From Pseudomonas sp. GM48 (GTDB lineage Bacteria > Pseudomonadota > Gammaproteobacteria > Pseudomonadales > Pseudomonadaceae): a stretch of DNA of 64,000 bases. The translations under genes were made by a program, and so were the position numbers. This document shows, piece after piece, positions 1 through 8,542 of this stretch (the stretch's first letter is position 1; each line of letters opens with the position of its first letter). A model generated the notes under the pieces. The model saw nothing but the letters and a program-made list of their open reading frames with translations, made no database searches and was not told the origin of the DNA. The stretch is from assembly GCF_000282335.1 (NCBI RefSeq), contig NZ_AKJM01000085.1, positions 78,836 to 142,835 on the forward strand, in the 5' to 3' direction.

Positions 1-525
1 CAGCGCTGGTTCTTGCAGCGAGGGATCAGAATGGAGGCGTTGGGCGAGGCTGGGGTGCATGCGAAATTCTGGAAGCGAAACTTGGCCATCCCGATCAACC
101 GAGTATTCGACTTGCTCGATGGCTTTGAGCATCTGCTCGCCCAAGCTCCCCGAGGAGCCATCGATGACGTTACCGTGCTCTTCGCAAGTATCGGAGAGCA
201 TCTGGTAAAACGCTTTGGCAAAGCTGTCGGCCATGCTATTGGAAATCTCATTGACTGTGCGCTCAATGACGTCGAGCCGACCGTCCATGATGTCCTCAAA
301 GCTCAACCTTGTTTCGTGCTCGATCGTCTGCATCTGGTCGACACGGTCAGGGTCGTAGCTGTGATGTGATTGCCACGATCCTCCGTGGCTGAAGCGTTGG
401 ACTTCATCGCCCCCACCGACTTGCCTCCGCGCTTGATTGAGCTTTTCCCCTGTAGCTTTCATGAATGCCTTCATGACGAGCTCTGCCTGCGCATCAAACG
501 GGAAAGGATGGGCTTTATCCCTCAT
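1..525 (-). CDS. Unknown protein, C-terminus cut by the left window edge
   Basis: An open frame runs leftwards from an ATG at 525 to base 1 with no stop, giving at least 175 residues. A good ribosome site (AGAGGAGTGAGAC) sits directly before the ATG. The protein begins MRDKAHPFPFDAQAE and is rich in Glu, Gln, Asp and Ser, with helical-looking stretches around residues 85-125 and no obvious membrane segment. I do not recognise the family. It is transcribed in the same direction as the two nuclease genes to its right, from which it is separated by about 290 bases containing no gene. Its reading frame, start and ribosome site make it a convincing gene; the function is unknown. Confidence 0.72.
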   Translation of the reverse strand, partial: MRDKAHPFPFDAQAELVMKAFMKATGEKLNQARRQVGGGDEVQRFSHGGSWQSHHSYDPDRVDQMQTIEHETRLSFEDIMDGRLDVIERTVNEISNSMADSFAKAFYQMLSDTCEEHGNVIDGSSGSLGEQMLKAIEQVEYSVDRDGQVSLPEFRMHPSLAQRLHSDPSLQEPAL

Positions 526-812
526 GTCTCACTCCTCTTTGATCAAGCTTGCCCCGTTCAGCCAGACAGTGTCGCGCCGCTGACAGAACCAGAAGGCCTC
601 TGCCACAGAACCAGCGCGATGGCGGAACGCGCCGATGCCGCAAGCTCTTGCAACTGCTTCGGTACGAGCTGGCCATAGTATGGCATCTCTCGCTACAGCA
701 CCCGCCAACGTTCTGGTCTTGCGGCCTTCGCGATTACCGAAGTCCCCCTTGCGAGATCACTGATTCAGCAGCGAGCACTACCCATTTCTTCCTGCCAAGT
801 GATAGCCCGCCG

Positions 813-1916
813 TCAACACCTATCCTGAAACACCTCATCCTGATGATATTTGAGGTAAGCAACGAGTTCTTTAGGAACGAACCGCAGTGGCTTGGGTAGG
901 CCCAATGCCCTCCGATGTTTGGCATCGACACGCTTAGAGATTTGCATTTGGCCGGTCTTATCGAACGTAATAAGCCCTTTATCGAACAGCGCGTCGAGAT
1001 TCGCCGAAAGGAGAAGACCATTGTTGCTATCGAGGCGCTGCTTAGGCGTTGAATCAACCCATGGGATTACATGAGAAGCACGAAGAACTTCTCTGCAGTC
1101 CAACCCCGTTACAGAACAGGCGTTGCCCCACACTCGCATCAGATCCTCTCGAAACTTACCCTGACCGCGCCGTGCGTTAATCCTGGTGAGAACCTCCGTG
1201 ACCGGGTCGTTGCCGTCAAACATGTCCTCAGCGGCCAAGGGCTCAGTCGGAGCACACTGAATGGCATCACTGAGCCGCACCCACATCTCTTTGCGCTGCC
1301 TCGCTGGAATCGCATCCATGAGTCGACCGACTGTTGGGAGGTCAAGCTCGGTGTAGCTGCTGTACATTCCAAGCAACCGTTCCTTCCCGGTGATCCTCCG
1401 AGGATCGAGTGTCACCGGTTCGTCAAACCACCAGTAAAACTCTTCTGGACAGATCCAGTTCGGAATCCAATGCAGATCCTTTTCCCAGGTTTTAAGAAAT
1501 TGACGCTGACTATTCCGATGCTGTTTTTGGACATTCTTGATTTCCCAGGCATCTTCCCAAAGGTCGTGCAGCGATAACTTTTGGACAATTTCCTCACGTT
1601 GCGGCCGATGCTGATCATGAGAGAGTGCGAAAGCATTCCCCGCAATACCCACTAACTGCTGGATTCCATCATGCGATGCGGTCAGGAATACGAAAGTTTG
1701 ACCAGCATTTTCGTCGAGCGGAGCTGCGCCTAACCCTTCCGTATGAAAAACGCGAAAATGCTGTTTTCCGCGCGATAGGTGCATCCTTGGGGAGTTGTTC
1801 CACTCTTCATGGCCATAACCATTCTCCTTGGGATAACCACCGGAGCCAATGACTCCTGATGGTGCCAGGTACTGATTTGTATTCCAAAAAACAGGCTTCA
1901 GAATGAAAAGTGCCAT
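813..1916 (-). CDS. HNH endonuclease (HNH_2-type), restriction-like
   Basis: This 367-residue protein has an HNH nuclease signature near the C-terminus: RASHVIPW, followed after a short gap by NNGLLLSANLDALFDKGLITF-like residues (about 280-320). This is the layout of the HNH_2 (PF13391) family, stand-alone nucleases often found in defence islands. The N-terminal 230 residues match nothing I recognise and contain aromatic-rich segments (WICPEEFYWWFDEP) that could bind DNA or a modified base. The start is set by GAGGAAACGG before the ATG. No methyltransferase partner is adjacent, so a type IV-like or abortive role is possible. The nuclease call is firm; the target is unknown. Confidence 0.8.
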   Translation of the reverse strand: MALFILKPVFWNTNQYLAPSGVIGSGGYPKENGYGHEEWNNSPRMHLSRGKQHFRVFHTEGLGAAPLDENAGQTFVFLTASHDGIQQLVGIAGNAFALSHDQHRPQREEIVQKLSLHDLWEDAWEIKNVQKQHRNSQRQFLKTWEKDLHWIPNWICPEEFYWWFDEPVTLDPRRITGKERLLGMYSSYTELDLPTVGRLMDAIPARQRKEMWVRLSDAIQCAPTEPLAAEDMFDGNDPVTEVLTRINARRGQGKFREDLMRVWGNACSVTGLDCREVLRASHVIPWVDSTPKQRLDSNNGLLLSANLDALFDKGLITFDKTGQMQISKRVDAKHRRALGLPKPLRFVPKELVAYLKYHQDEVFQDRC

Positions 1917-2092
1917 CCGTTTCCTCGCTCTTGCGAAATCGGGCGTTTACCCGCTTGTGAGCACATTGGAAGACGCTTCGTCGCGTGTAACGTACTCACA
2001 GACGCAGGCGTCAGTTTTTGAAAAACATTGATAGATGTCAAAAGCGATCAGAAGAGAAAGGCGCCGACAACGGTTAACCTCCCCGACCGTTT

Positions 2093-3250
2093 TTAATTAG
2101 TGGTTTCTAGCGCCCCACTGATTTCAACGATGCAGTCATGCACACGGGTCAACACTTCATCGAGATGACTTTCCGTTGCCTTATCACCTTGATCCAGCAC
2201 ACAGCGATCCTCCTTGACCATATAGCGGGTCGAGGCAAAATACAGATCTGCCCAGTCCGGAACGGCATGCGCAGGCTGGGTGAATGAGGGAAGCCGATGA
2301 GTCAGCCCATCACGATCATGGCCACTGAAGAAAGGAAACACACCCAACCAGGTGTGCTTATAGATCTTGACCCACACACCATCAGGCCAACTGCGCAATC
2401 GTACATCCAGGTCATACTGCTGCTTGTCTGATTTGGCTGAAAATCTGGTCTCCATCTCGCTTGCACATTCCACAAACAAGCCGTCACTGACCAAACGCTC
2501 CTGCAGACAGCGAAATAGCTCAGTCATCTTGCGCGCCTTGCAATATTCGTAATGCTTCACAAGATATGTGTACGCTTCTTCGTTCTGTTGGAATACTTCC
2601 CAGCACAGGCGGTTCAGCTCGGAGTTACCTGACATTGTTTTTTCCACGTGAATGATGAACTGGTCGATAAAGTGGGCGGCAGCTGGAATGCTGGACGGGG
2701 ATTGGCGCAGAAGCGCTGCTAGTTCGCCATAGGATTGGTAGTAAACCGGCACACTGGAACTTGAGTCGAGAGTGGGGGATTCCCTACCAGTCGGGGTGAG
2801 ATAAACCAGAGCCCGAGACTCGTAGTTCGGGTAGAGCTCGCACAGCGCTTTTTGATAGCGCGCAACCTGGTTGTGCTGATCAGCAGCCCAAATCTTGTTT
2901 TCTATCGCAATGACGAGACGCAGGGTCGGAAAATCGAGCAAGACATCGATGTGTGCCAGTTCCCTGGCAATCTTGGCTTTGGCCCCTTTCGTGCCTTCCA
3001 GCACCTGCAGTGACAATGCCTGCCCCATGAATGGCATTTGCGAAAGAGAGGCAACAAAAGCATCCCTGAACCACGCGCCCAAACCATGAGCTTCGCGCTC
3101 ATTCATAAGCGCAGCCAGAATGTTCGAATGAACCAGCTCTTTGGTACTCACACCCATCACTTTGAAAAGGTCGAAAGCCTTTGTATAGCGGCTTAAAGCG
3201 GCAAAATCAGAACTGGTGCGCAAGACTTCCAGTTGCTCAGAGGCGTCCAT
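2093..3250 (-). CDS. PD-(D/E)XK nuclease superfamily protein
   Basis: A 385-residue protein whose N-terminal third carries a PD-(D/E)XK nuclease core: HIDVLLDF (acidic Asp around residue 103), then LVIAIENKIWA (E-x-K) and DQHNQVARYQ, as in PF14281 (PDDEXK_4). These are uncharacterised nucleases common in phage-defence and mobile regions. The C-terminal half (CSLVSDGLFVEC and tryptophan-rich segments) is variable and may recognise the target. It is a single gene on the minus strand, 176 bases downstream of the HNH gene's start region, and could share a promoter region with it only if transcription reads through. Start chosen at 3250, with AAGGA upstream. Catalytic motif residues appear intact. 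Confidence 0.8.
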   Translation of the reverse strand: MDASEQLEVLRTSSDFAALSRYTKAFDLFKVMGVSTKELVHSNILAALMNEREAHGLGAWFRDAFVASLSQMPFMGQALSLQVLEGTKGAKAKIARELAHIDVLLDFPTLRLVIAIENKIWAADQHNQVARYQKALCELYPNYESRALVYLTPTGRESPTLDSSSSVPVYYQSYGELAALLRQSPSSIPAAAHFIDQFIIHVEKTMSGNSELNRLCWEVFQQNEEAYTYLVKHYEYCKARKMTELFRCLQERLVSDGLFVECASEMETRFSAKSDKQQYDLDVRLRSWPDGVWVKIYKHTWLGVFPFFSGHDRDGLTHRLPSFTQPAHAVPDWADLYFASTRYMVKEDRCVLDQGDKATESHLDEVLTRVHDCIVEISGALETTN

Positions 3251-3419
3251 ACCATGAATCCTTTTAAGCGATCGAGATGTTCGCTGTAGCTGAGGATGTT
3301 AGAGCAAGCAAGAGGCATAATGCCATCTCAAGAAAGATCCCAGAGCAGATAAAATCAAAATGACGCATCGAGAGCCCTGCATCATTTAAACCTTAACGCA
3401 GAAACGATGGAGCCCACAC

Positions 3420-3641
3420 ATGAGAAAGCCTCCTACGAAAATCTTCATCGAAGAATGGGATGGTGACGGCGCGATTCGAATACCCGATGAGGCGTTGCAG
3501 GGGCTGGAGCTTGATGTTGGCGACTCGCTATATTTAATAGAAGAATTTGTCGGCAATACGCGCTGCCTTGTCCTCTCAAAAACGCCTCAAATCGCGGATC
3601 GAATAGACGAACTCACTGGGGCCTTGAATAGTGGAAAATAA
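3420..3641 (+). CDS. AbrB/MazE-like small DNA-binding protein (antitoxin-like)
   Basis: This 73-residue protein has the SpoVT/AbrB swapped-hairpin pattern: a beta strand, IRIPDEALQGLELDVGDSL, then a second strand and a short helical tail. Such proteins bind DNA and are typical antitoxins of type II modules. The next gene starts three bases after this stop, so the two are co-transcribed. A close paralogue (about 80% identical by eye) lies at 23499-23741 but lacks the partner gene. The family call is good; an antitoxin role is inferred from size and neighbour only. Confidence 0.75.
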   Translation: MRKPPTKIFIEEWDGDGAIRIPDEALQGLELDVGDSLYLIEEFVGNTRCLVLSKTPQIADRIDELTGALNSGK

Positions 3642-3643
3642 TA

Positions 3644-4048
3644 ATGATTGACACGAATCGTCTCTGGCAACGCGAACGCAAACGTCGCTACGCATTGTGG
3701 GATTTAGAAAAACTGCAGCCTGGATCTGATCGAGCGATTCAGTATCTTGCGATTCTTGATGAAATTGAGCGCCAAGATCTAGATGACCCTATTGGCGAAG
3801 CAGTCGCCATGTCGGTTGATGAGCTACGAGAAGATGTCCCAGAGACCGAGATCGAGGGAGCCAGCGGATCCCACTTCGTAGTCGTGCTTGACGAGCACAT
3901 ACCAGAACCTTGGAAGACCCGCTTCGAAGAAGCGAGTACTGGATCTACCCGTCTACGGCAGGGTAGCTATGCGAGAGATTGGCGTCGTTTTTTACGACTA
4001 TGGGAGCGGGAGATGCAGCATCTCGCAGCACATAGAGAGATGCGTTAA
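3644..4048 (+). CDS. Hypothetical partner of the AbrB-like protein, possible toxin
   Basis: A 134-residue, strongly charged protein beginning MIDTNRLWQRERKRRYALWD and ending in an Arg/Trp-rich helix (DWRRFLRLWEREMQHLAAHR). It starts three bases after the AbrB-like gene's stop, so translation is probably coupled. I see no PIN, MazF, RelE or VapC signature: conserved acidic triads and the PIN-type aspartates are missing. It could be a toxin of an unnamed family or just a partner protein. It converges with the Xre-like antitoxin gene, whose stop lies 19 bases away on the other strand. Confidence 0.6.
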   Translation: MIDTNRLWQRERKRRYALWDLEKLQPGSDRAIQYLAILDEIERQDLDDPIGEAVAMSVDELREDVPETEIEGASGSHFVVVLDEHIPEPWKTRFEEASTGSTRLRQGSYARDWRRFLRLWEREMQHLAAHREMR

Positions 4049-4066
4049 GCCCTGGCCTAACGAATC

Positions 4067-4528
4067 TCACACTAGAACTCCTCTCACCAATCGACCGATA
4101 AGATCGAAGACAGCTTTTGTTTCCACCCTCGTCCTCAGCATGTCGATTGGACGCTTCGAGCCAAGCCCACGAACCGGCACACTCATCCATTCCGTCGCAG
4201 CGGCGACATCGTTTTCGAACAGGTAAAGGACTTCCTCAAAGACAGCTACCAATGCTACGAGGCGGTCGCTTTCTACGGCGTTGAACCGCCCTGTTTCCGC
4301 TCTACGCGCTAACGTCGAGGGTGCTATGCAAATCGCCTTGGCGATAACCACCCGCTGCGCCTGCAGAAGGCTCGCTATTCGTTCAAGGAATTCGAATGGC
4401 AGTCCTTCATGAACCAGGTCATGAAGCATGGTGCCGCGTGATGGGAGCCCCAGGGTCATCCAAACGCTCTGTGGGATCTGGGGCCCTGGTTGGTATTCCT
4501 TGATCGATGACAGCACTTTCACCTCCAT
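4067..4528 (-). CDS. Orphan Xre/MbcA/ParS-type antitoxin
   Basis: 153 residues. A helix-turn-helix-like region (RVVIAKAICIAPSTLARRAETGRF, about residues 58-82) is followed by the VESDRLVALVAVFEEVLYLFEND pattern typical of the MbcA/ParS/Xre antitoxin toxin-binding domain (DUF2384). Members normally sit directly before a RES-domain toxin. Here the space downstream is occupied by the oppositely oriented 3644-4048 gene and no RES gene is visible, so this copy is an orphan. The first ~35 codons and upstream DNA are duplicated at 20097-20266. Start at 4528 follows GGAGG-like sequence (CAGATGGAGG overlaps the start), so the exact start may be slightly downstream. Confidence 0.72.
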   Translation of the reverse strand: MEVKVLSSIKEYQPGPQIPQSVWMTLGLPSRGTMLHDLVHEGLPFEFLERIASLLQAQRVVIAKAICIAPSTLARRAETGRFNAVESDRLVALVAVFEEVLYLFENDVAAATEWMSVPVRGLGSKRPIDMLRTRVETKAVFDLIGRLVRGVLV

Positions 4529-4580
4529 CTGAAGAATCTAAAACTGAGCCAGGCCAGTTGGCCCGAACCAGCGACATATC
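4411..4580. repeat. Copy A of a dispersed duplication (antitoxin 5' end and promoter)
   Basis: These ~170 bases align without gaps, at a constant offset of 15,686, to 20097-20266. They cover the start of the antitoxin gene and its upstream sequence. Identity is high in the coding part and lower at the far upstream end. The other copy is joined to unrelated sequence, so it is the truncated one. Confidence 0.8.
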
Positions 4581-4849
4581 TATTTCGCGCAATGTTGGAT
4601 CTGTCAGCCTCAGGAAGACATGATATTGAAGGCAGCGTTGTCATCCTAGCTTAGGTGTCTTCGTGGCTCCCACGAACTGGTATGCACTACTTTGCTCCCT
4701 CAGCCTTTTCTATCTCGCGAGCATCCTCACGGCCAGATTTATGGTAACCAAAACATGGCACTGCTACTCCAGAAGGCGCGCCTACCTGCTTCAGTTTAAA
4801 ATCGGAGCCAGTTATCTGTGTGTAGAAGTAAAGTATTTGCGAGCTCATC
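4529..4849. other. Intergenic region without a recognisable gene
   Basis: Apart from the first ~50 bases, which belong to the duplicated upstream region of the antitoxin gene, I see no gene, strong hairpin or repeat here. Short open frames are present but have no family resemblance and no ribosome site. Confidence 0.5.
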
Positions 4850-5224
4850 AATGCTTGAGCGAGCCCATTGGTGGTGTTCAACCAACATATAAATTTTGAA
4901 ACGCTCATATCCATGTTTCAGAACAAACATGCGTCCAACAGAAGGAAGAATCAGGCCAGTAACAGCATCAGCATTTTTTGCGTCGCTGGCCCAAGACACA
5001 CTACCGTGTACCGAGTTCGACCTTTACCGGGTTTCAGAATGGCGAAGCATGCGACCCGCTTAGCAAGTTCATTAATGCTGGCATTGCGGTGAACACGACC
5101 ACCAAACTCCACACGCTACAGGTAAGCCTATCGCCATGGTTTACACACGATATTTTCCTGACTCTCTTTAGTGGCAAACGAGTCAACCCTGGACTAGAAG
5201 CAAGCAGAGACGATAGTTTTTAGG
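4850..5224 (+). pseudogene. Degenerate fragment of a Fic-like gene (copy of 7597-8493)
   Basis: The translation around 5009-5200 (TFTGFQNGEACDPLSKFINAG and WFTHDIF) closely resembles the C-terminal ~65 residues of the intact gene at 7597-8493 (TFTGLQPSEACDQLNKVINIG and WFAQDIF). DNA similarity begins near 4850, where TGGTGGTGTTCAACC resembles TAGTGGTGTCCAACC at about 8077. It then continues with a deletion and frame breaks past the stop into the shared GATAGTTTTT trailer. No start or intact frame remains, so this is a decayed 3' remnant of a paralogue. Confidence 0.75.
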
Positions 5225-5517
5225 ATATGGAAGATGGCTATGACTTGAATGCCCCACGACATATCACTTGAGCGCACTAAATATTTCTTGGCTGCAAGTC
5301 TCCTTATCCATTGGCCAGCGCGATCAAACTCGCCCCGTAAATTCGCAGCATCCTTTTCTATATCTAGAGCGTCAAAGCATAGTCAGAAACTAAAAAGAGC
5401 GGAAGTTAGGAATTCGCGTGATCGGGTAAAAATTTTTATTATTGAAGCGGGAGTATTGCGCCCGTTAAAAGAAACGAGCGCCTTCACTAATGGGTCTGCC
5501 ATGAAGCTAAAAGCGCA

Positions 5518-6531
5518 TCAAGGCTGCGGAATTCCTTGATCAACACTGTTAACATGGTGTGCAGTATCAATCGACGTGACATTAGTGGCTTGCGTTACTA
5601 TCTCGGCACTGGCTTTGGTAGCTCTGTTAAGATCTCGTTCGCGGATCATCTCGTCTATGTTTTCTTGCGACGGAGTCAACTCGCCCAGATCCAAAGATTG
5701 ATTACCATTTTTGTACTGAGTAGTCATCGATTGATTATCAGTCCATTTATCAACCAGATCTACCAAGCTGCAAAAAACCTTTTGCCCTTGAGTGCGCCTC
5801 ATAAATTGAATCATATGAAATCCGCGCTTTTCGATACCAATAATTATGCCCTCGTAGCAATCCCGAATTAGCTTCTCGTCAAAATCACCGCTACTAACCC
5901 CAACCGCAATAAATTCATAAAAATTCATAACATAATTTAAATCTTTGGCAGCCTGGATCTGGCCATCAGCAAATTTTATATCTTTATAGCGGCTTTTAGT
6001 GGGGCTTAATGCATGCTCTATGACAGCAGGATTTATTAAGCACCCGATTGGAAACATATTAGAAAAATTATCGTTACGCTTAAAAAAATACTCGCTATAA
6101 CGGTGATTCATAATTGTACTAACCGTGTGCGCCTTTCTTGCAGCCGCCGAATTAATTGTAGCCTGAACCCACCAACCTGCACCTAGGAGAGAAGAACTTA
6201 CAAATAAAGCAAGTGAGGTTTGATAATCTGTGCCTTTTGGATCTTGCAATTTAAGAACCAAGTAGCAAGTCACCGTCACAACAAAGAACGATATCGAAAT
6301 GTAGCGAATACCGGCTTTGGTTTCAGAGTATTTACTAGAGATTGCTCTGTACAGAGATGTAATGACCAGTGCTGACGCGAAAGAAAAGACACCAAAATAA
6401 AGCCACTCATTCAAACTTTGCCTGGCCAAAACCTCTAGGATCTGGTTAAAACTCCGCACAATAGCAATCATTGCGAAAATGCAGCACGCGGTAAAAAATA
6501 CACCCTGAGAAAACGACAACCTTTTTAGCAT
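5518..6531 (-). CDS. DUF4760-like membrane protein
   Basis: 337 residues with four predicted membrane helices in the first ~130 residues (GVFFTACCIFAMIAIVR, WLYFGVFSFASALVI, IRYISISFFVVTVTCYLVL, SLALFVSSSLLGAGWW) and a soluble C-terminal part. That part contains a DUF4760-like helical segment (LNYVMNFYEFIAVGVSSGDFD, about 198-218). Its base composition is clearly AT-richer than its neighbours, suggesting recent acquisition. The start at 6531 has AAGGAAG upstream. Immediately upstream lie a perfect 10-bp hairpin, a 10-codon ORF and an inverted repeat, so expression may be controlled by attenuation. Function is unknown; proteins of this kind occur in mobile and defence regions. Confidence 0.7.
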   Translation of the reverse strand: MLKRLSFSQGVFFTACCIFAMIAIVRSFNQILEVLARQSLNEWLYFGVFSFASALVITSLYRAISSKYSETKAGIRYISISFFVVTVTCYLVLKLQDPKGTDYQTSLALFVSSSLLGAGWWVQATINSAAARKAHTVSTIMNHRYSEYFFKRNDNFSNMFPIGCLINPAVIEHALSPTKSRYKDIKFADGQIQAAKDLNYVMNFYEFIAVGVSSGDFDEKLIRDCYEGIIIGIEKRGFHMIQFMRRTQGQKVFCSLVDLVDKWTDNQSMTTQYKNGNQSLDLGELTPSQENIDEMIRERDLNRATKASAEIVTQATNVTSIDTAHHVNSVDQGIPQP

Positions 6532-6557
6532 TACTATCTTCCTTAAAAACTAAATAA

Positions 6558-6581
6558 GAAAAGGCCCCGTAGGGCCTTTTC
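6558..6581 (-). terminator. Perfect hairpin between a short ORF and the membrane gene
   Basis: GAAAAGGCCC pairs exactly with GGGCCTTTTC around a four-base loop. On the minus strand the 3' arm runs into TTTTCTTATTTAG, so it can act as an intrinsic terminator. It lies 14 bases after the stop of the 10-codon ORF and 26 bases before the start of the DUF4760-like gene, which would fit an attenuator. Confidence 0.75.
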
Positions 6582-6594
6582 TATTAGGGCTGGA

Positions 6595-6627
6595 TTATTC
6601 CTGAGAACCGATGTTTGCGTAAGCCAT
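6595..6627 (-). CDS. 10-residue ORF, candidate leader peptide (MAYANIGSQE)
   Basis: An ATG at 6627 preceded by GGAGGAGTTGAAC encodes MAYANIGSQE and stops at TAA. An in-frame ATG five codons earlier overlaps the ribosome site and is less likely to be used. A canonical Shine-Dalgarno, a tiny ORF, a perfect terminator hairpin and then a downstream gene on the same strand form the classic layout of translation-coupled attenuation. The peptide has no run of one amino acid, so it is not an ordinary amino-acid biosynthesis leader. It could alternatively be a signal or toxic peptide. Translation is inferred, not proven. Confidence 0.5.
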   Translation of the reverse strand: MAYANIGSQE

Positions 6628-6697
6628 GTTCAACTCCTCCATAGGTAAGATGCAATGTAACTTTAATGGATTGGAGTCAGATAGACCACGAATGATC

Positions 6698-6718
6698 AAT
6701 TGATAATTTCTATCAATT
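6698..6718. promoter_or_regulatory. Operator-like inverted repeat before the short ORF
   Basis: AATTGATA and TATCAATT form perfect 8-bp arms around a five-base spacer, about 70 bases upstream of the 10-codon ORF on its coding side. The surrounding AT-rich stretch could hold its promoter. The cognate regulator is not evident. Confidence 0.5.
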
Positions 6719-7596
6719 TAATTAAGTTGATTGATCCACTCAACTGCCGAGTTCGAATCGCTGTCTAAACCCGAAATAACTTGCCAAGCATCGCTACGTA
6801 TACCCGGCCACAAATGTGAACCCACCAGCCAAACCTCCAGTCTTAAGCATCCGAGACCATCATGCGGGTCAAAAATTGATCTGCCGAACAGTCTTCACTA
6901 ATAAGCTATTTGACACCATAGCAGGGGGGTGAACGTCTGGTTCCGAAGAGGAATAATGCCGCTGTTTGGAGCGTTGAAGCAAAAACACCCTTCCCAGCGG
7001 GGTCGAAAGATGACGTTTCAATCATCTAGGCCTCGAGGTTGCATGGGGCAGAATGCCACCGAAGAAGAATAATGAGTGGTAGACATCGACGATTTTTTCG
7101 GAAAGCGGATAAGCTCAATCTTAAAACTATGGTGAAACTGATGCTGAAGCACCGCAACCAAGTATATTGAATCGCCTAGTCACCGACTAATTCGTGGATG
7201 TCCGCCTGACAGGCCTGCACAGCGATCAATCCTCAATCTGCAGTTTCGGTGATGGCGATAATTCGTTGAGCATGCGCTGAGACGGGCACGCTTTACTCCA
7301 TGAACCACGCCGACGGCACCGGTACTGGCTAGCACTGAACAGCCACCGGCAGAATCCGCGACGTCGAGGAGGACTGAAAACTGCGTGTCAGCAGTGTCAA
7401 GGCGATCGCTAACGAGCCTGGTCTTTTTTGTGTTGGTCAAAGTCTCATGATGGGATTTGTCGCTGGGCAACGGGCGTTCGTCCTGCTCAGCCGATGGGAC
7501 GCCCTCAGCTTCCCTAGTCACGTCCCGGCTGCGGTATTCACTCCCCAGCTGCAATCGCGGATTGCCTTTCAAACCATGTACGATAAGGTCGGCGTC
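6719..7596. other. 878-base stretch with no supportable gene
   Basis: Open frames here on both strands (for example minus 7180-7608) have no ribosome site, family resemblance or conserved context. I see no strong hairpin or repeat. It probably contains decayed accessory DNA and the promoter of the Fic-like gene. Confidence 0.45.
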
Positions 7597-8493
7597 ATGA
7601 ATGTCCAAAACCCGGCCCTCCCCGACTCGATTCCTCCGTCAATTCTGGCGAGCGCAGACTTGCTTGTAACGAAGACAGCTTACCTGGCCGGCATGGTCGC
7701 GCTTGAAACCGCAGCGTGCTTGAGCAGACTGTTGATGGACTCTGACCCCCATTACTCAAGGATCATCGACGGGTACCACACAGAGCCAGAATTTCTGAAG
7801 AATGCACTTAACTCAGCGAACCAGCAGTCCACGCTGGAGAAAGTACCTGAGCTTCGTCGACGTATCGTTGCGGCGCTAGCCCACCACTTACACCTTCTCC
7901 AAACTCAAGCGTTTCCCGAGGGTAAAGAGGCTGTTGCGAGGGTGATCATTTATCAGCATTTGGCTCAGCTCGGGTTGCATCCCCACCTGTGGTCACTTGC
8001 TCGCGGCTTGGCCCGGAGGAACGAGGAATATCACGCTTTGGCTCCGGCTCATCGCACGCGAGTGAGCGAGTCTACTAGTGGTGTCCAACCCTCAGGTAAA
8101 TCCACCCTCAGCTTCATTGCATTCATGCTTGAGGTTTGTCACAGAGAAGTAGATTACATGACTGCTGCGCTGAATCGCGGCCGGCTACGGGAAGCTGTTA
8201 TGCAAGTCTTCAGAACGCATTCGCGCTTAACAGAGGCAGAGATCAAACCGCAAACAGGGTCGGCATTTCTTGCGCTGCTGATCCAAGGCGCATTACCGCG
8301 TACCGAGTTCGAAACCTTTACCGGACTTCAGCCTAGCGAAGCATGCGATCAGCTAAACAAGGTGATTAATATTGGCCTTGTGGTGAGCTCGGCATCTAAT
8401 CGTCATACGCTGCGGGTAGGCCTACCAGTCTGGTTTGCGCAGGATATTTTTCCTAATTTCTCTTTAGAGGAAAGCGAAATCAAGCCGGGTTAG
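7597..8493 (+). CDS. Fic-like protein lacking a visible HPFx(D/E)GN motif
   Basis: From the ATG at 7597 (AAGG eight bases upstream) the protein has about 298 residues. The central part (HLWSLARGLARRNEEYHAL, then LSFIAFMLEVCHREVDYM) strongly resembles the segment just after the catalytic helix in Fic/DOC proteins, and the C-terminus has the winged-helix-like tail common in them. The catalytic HPFx(D/E)GNGR motif expected just before this segment is absent: EGKEAVARVIIYQHLAQLGLHPHLW runs straight through. It therefore looks like an inactive or internally deleted derivative. A broken 3' copy lies at 4850-5224. The frame remains open upstream of 7597, but that part has no ribosome site. Confidence 0.55.
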   Translation: MNVQNPALPDSIPPSILASADLLVTKTAYLAGMVALETAACLSRLLMDSDPHYSRIIDGYHTEPEFLKNALNSANQQSTLEKVPELRRRIVAALAHHLHLLQTQAFPEGKEAVARVIIYQHLAQLGLHPHLWSLARGLARRNEEYHALAPAHRTRVSESTSGVQPSGKSTLSFIAFMLEVCHREVDYMTAALNRGRLREAVMQVFRTHSRLTEAEIKPQTGSAFLALLIQGALPRTEFETFTGLQPSEACDQLNKVINIGLVVSSASNRHTLRVGLPVWFAQDIFPNFSLEESEIKPG

Positions 8494-8542
8494 AAGCCCG
8501 AAGAGCCGATAGTTTTTGGGCTGTTGATGCGGTCGATGTTTT

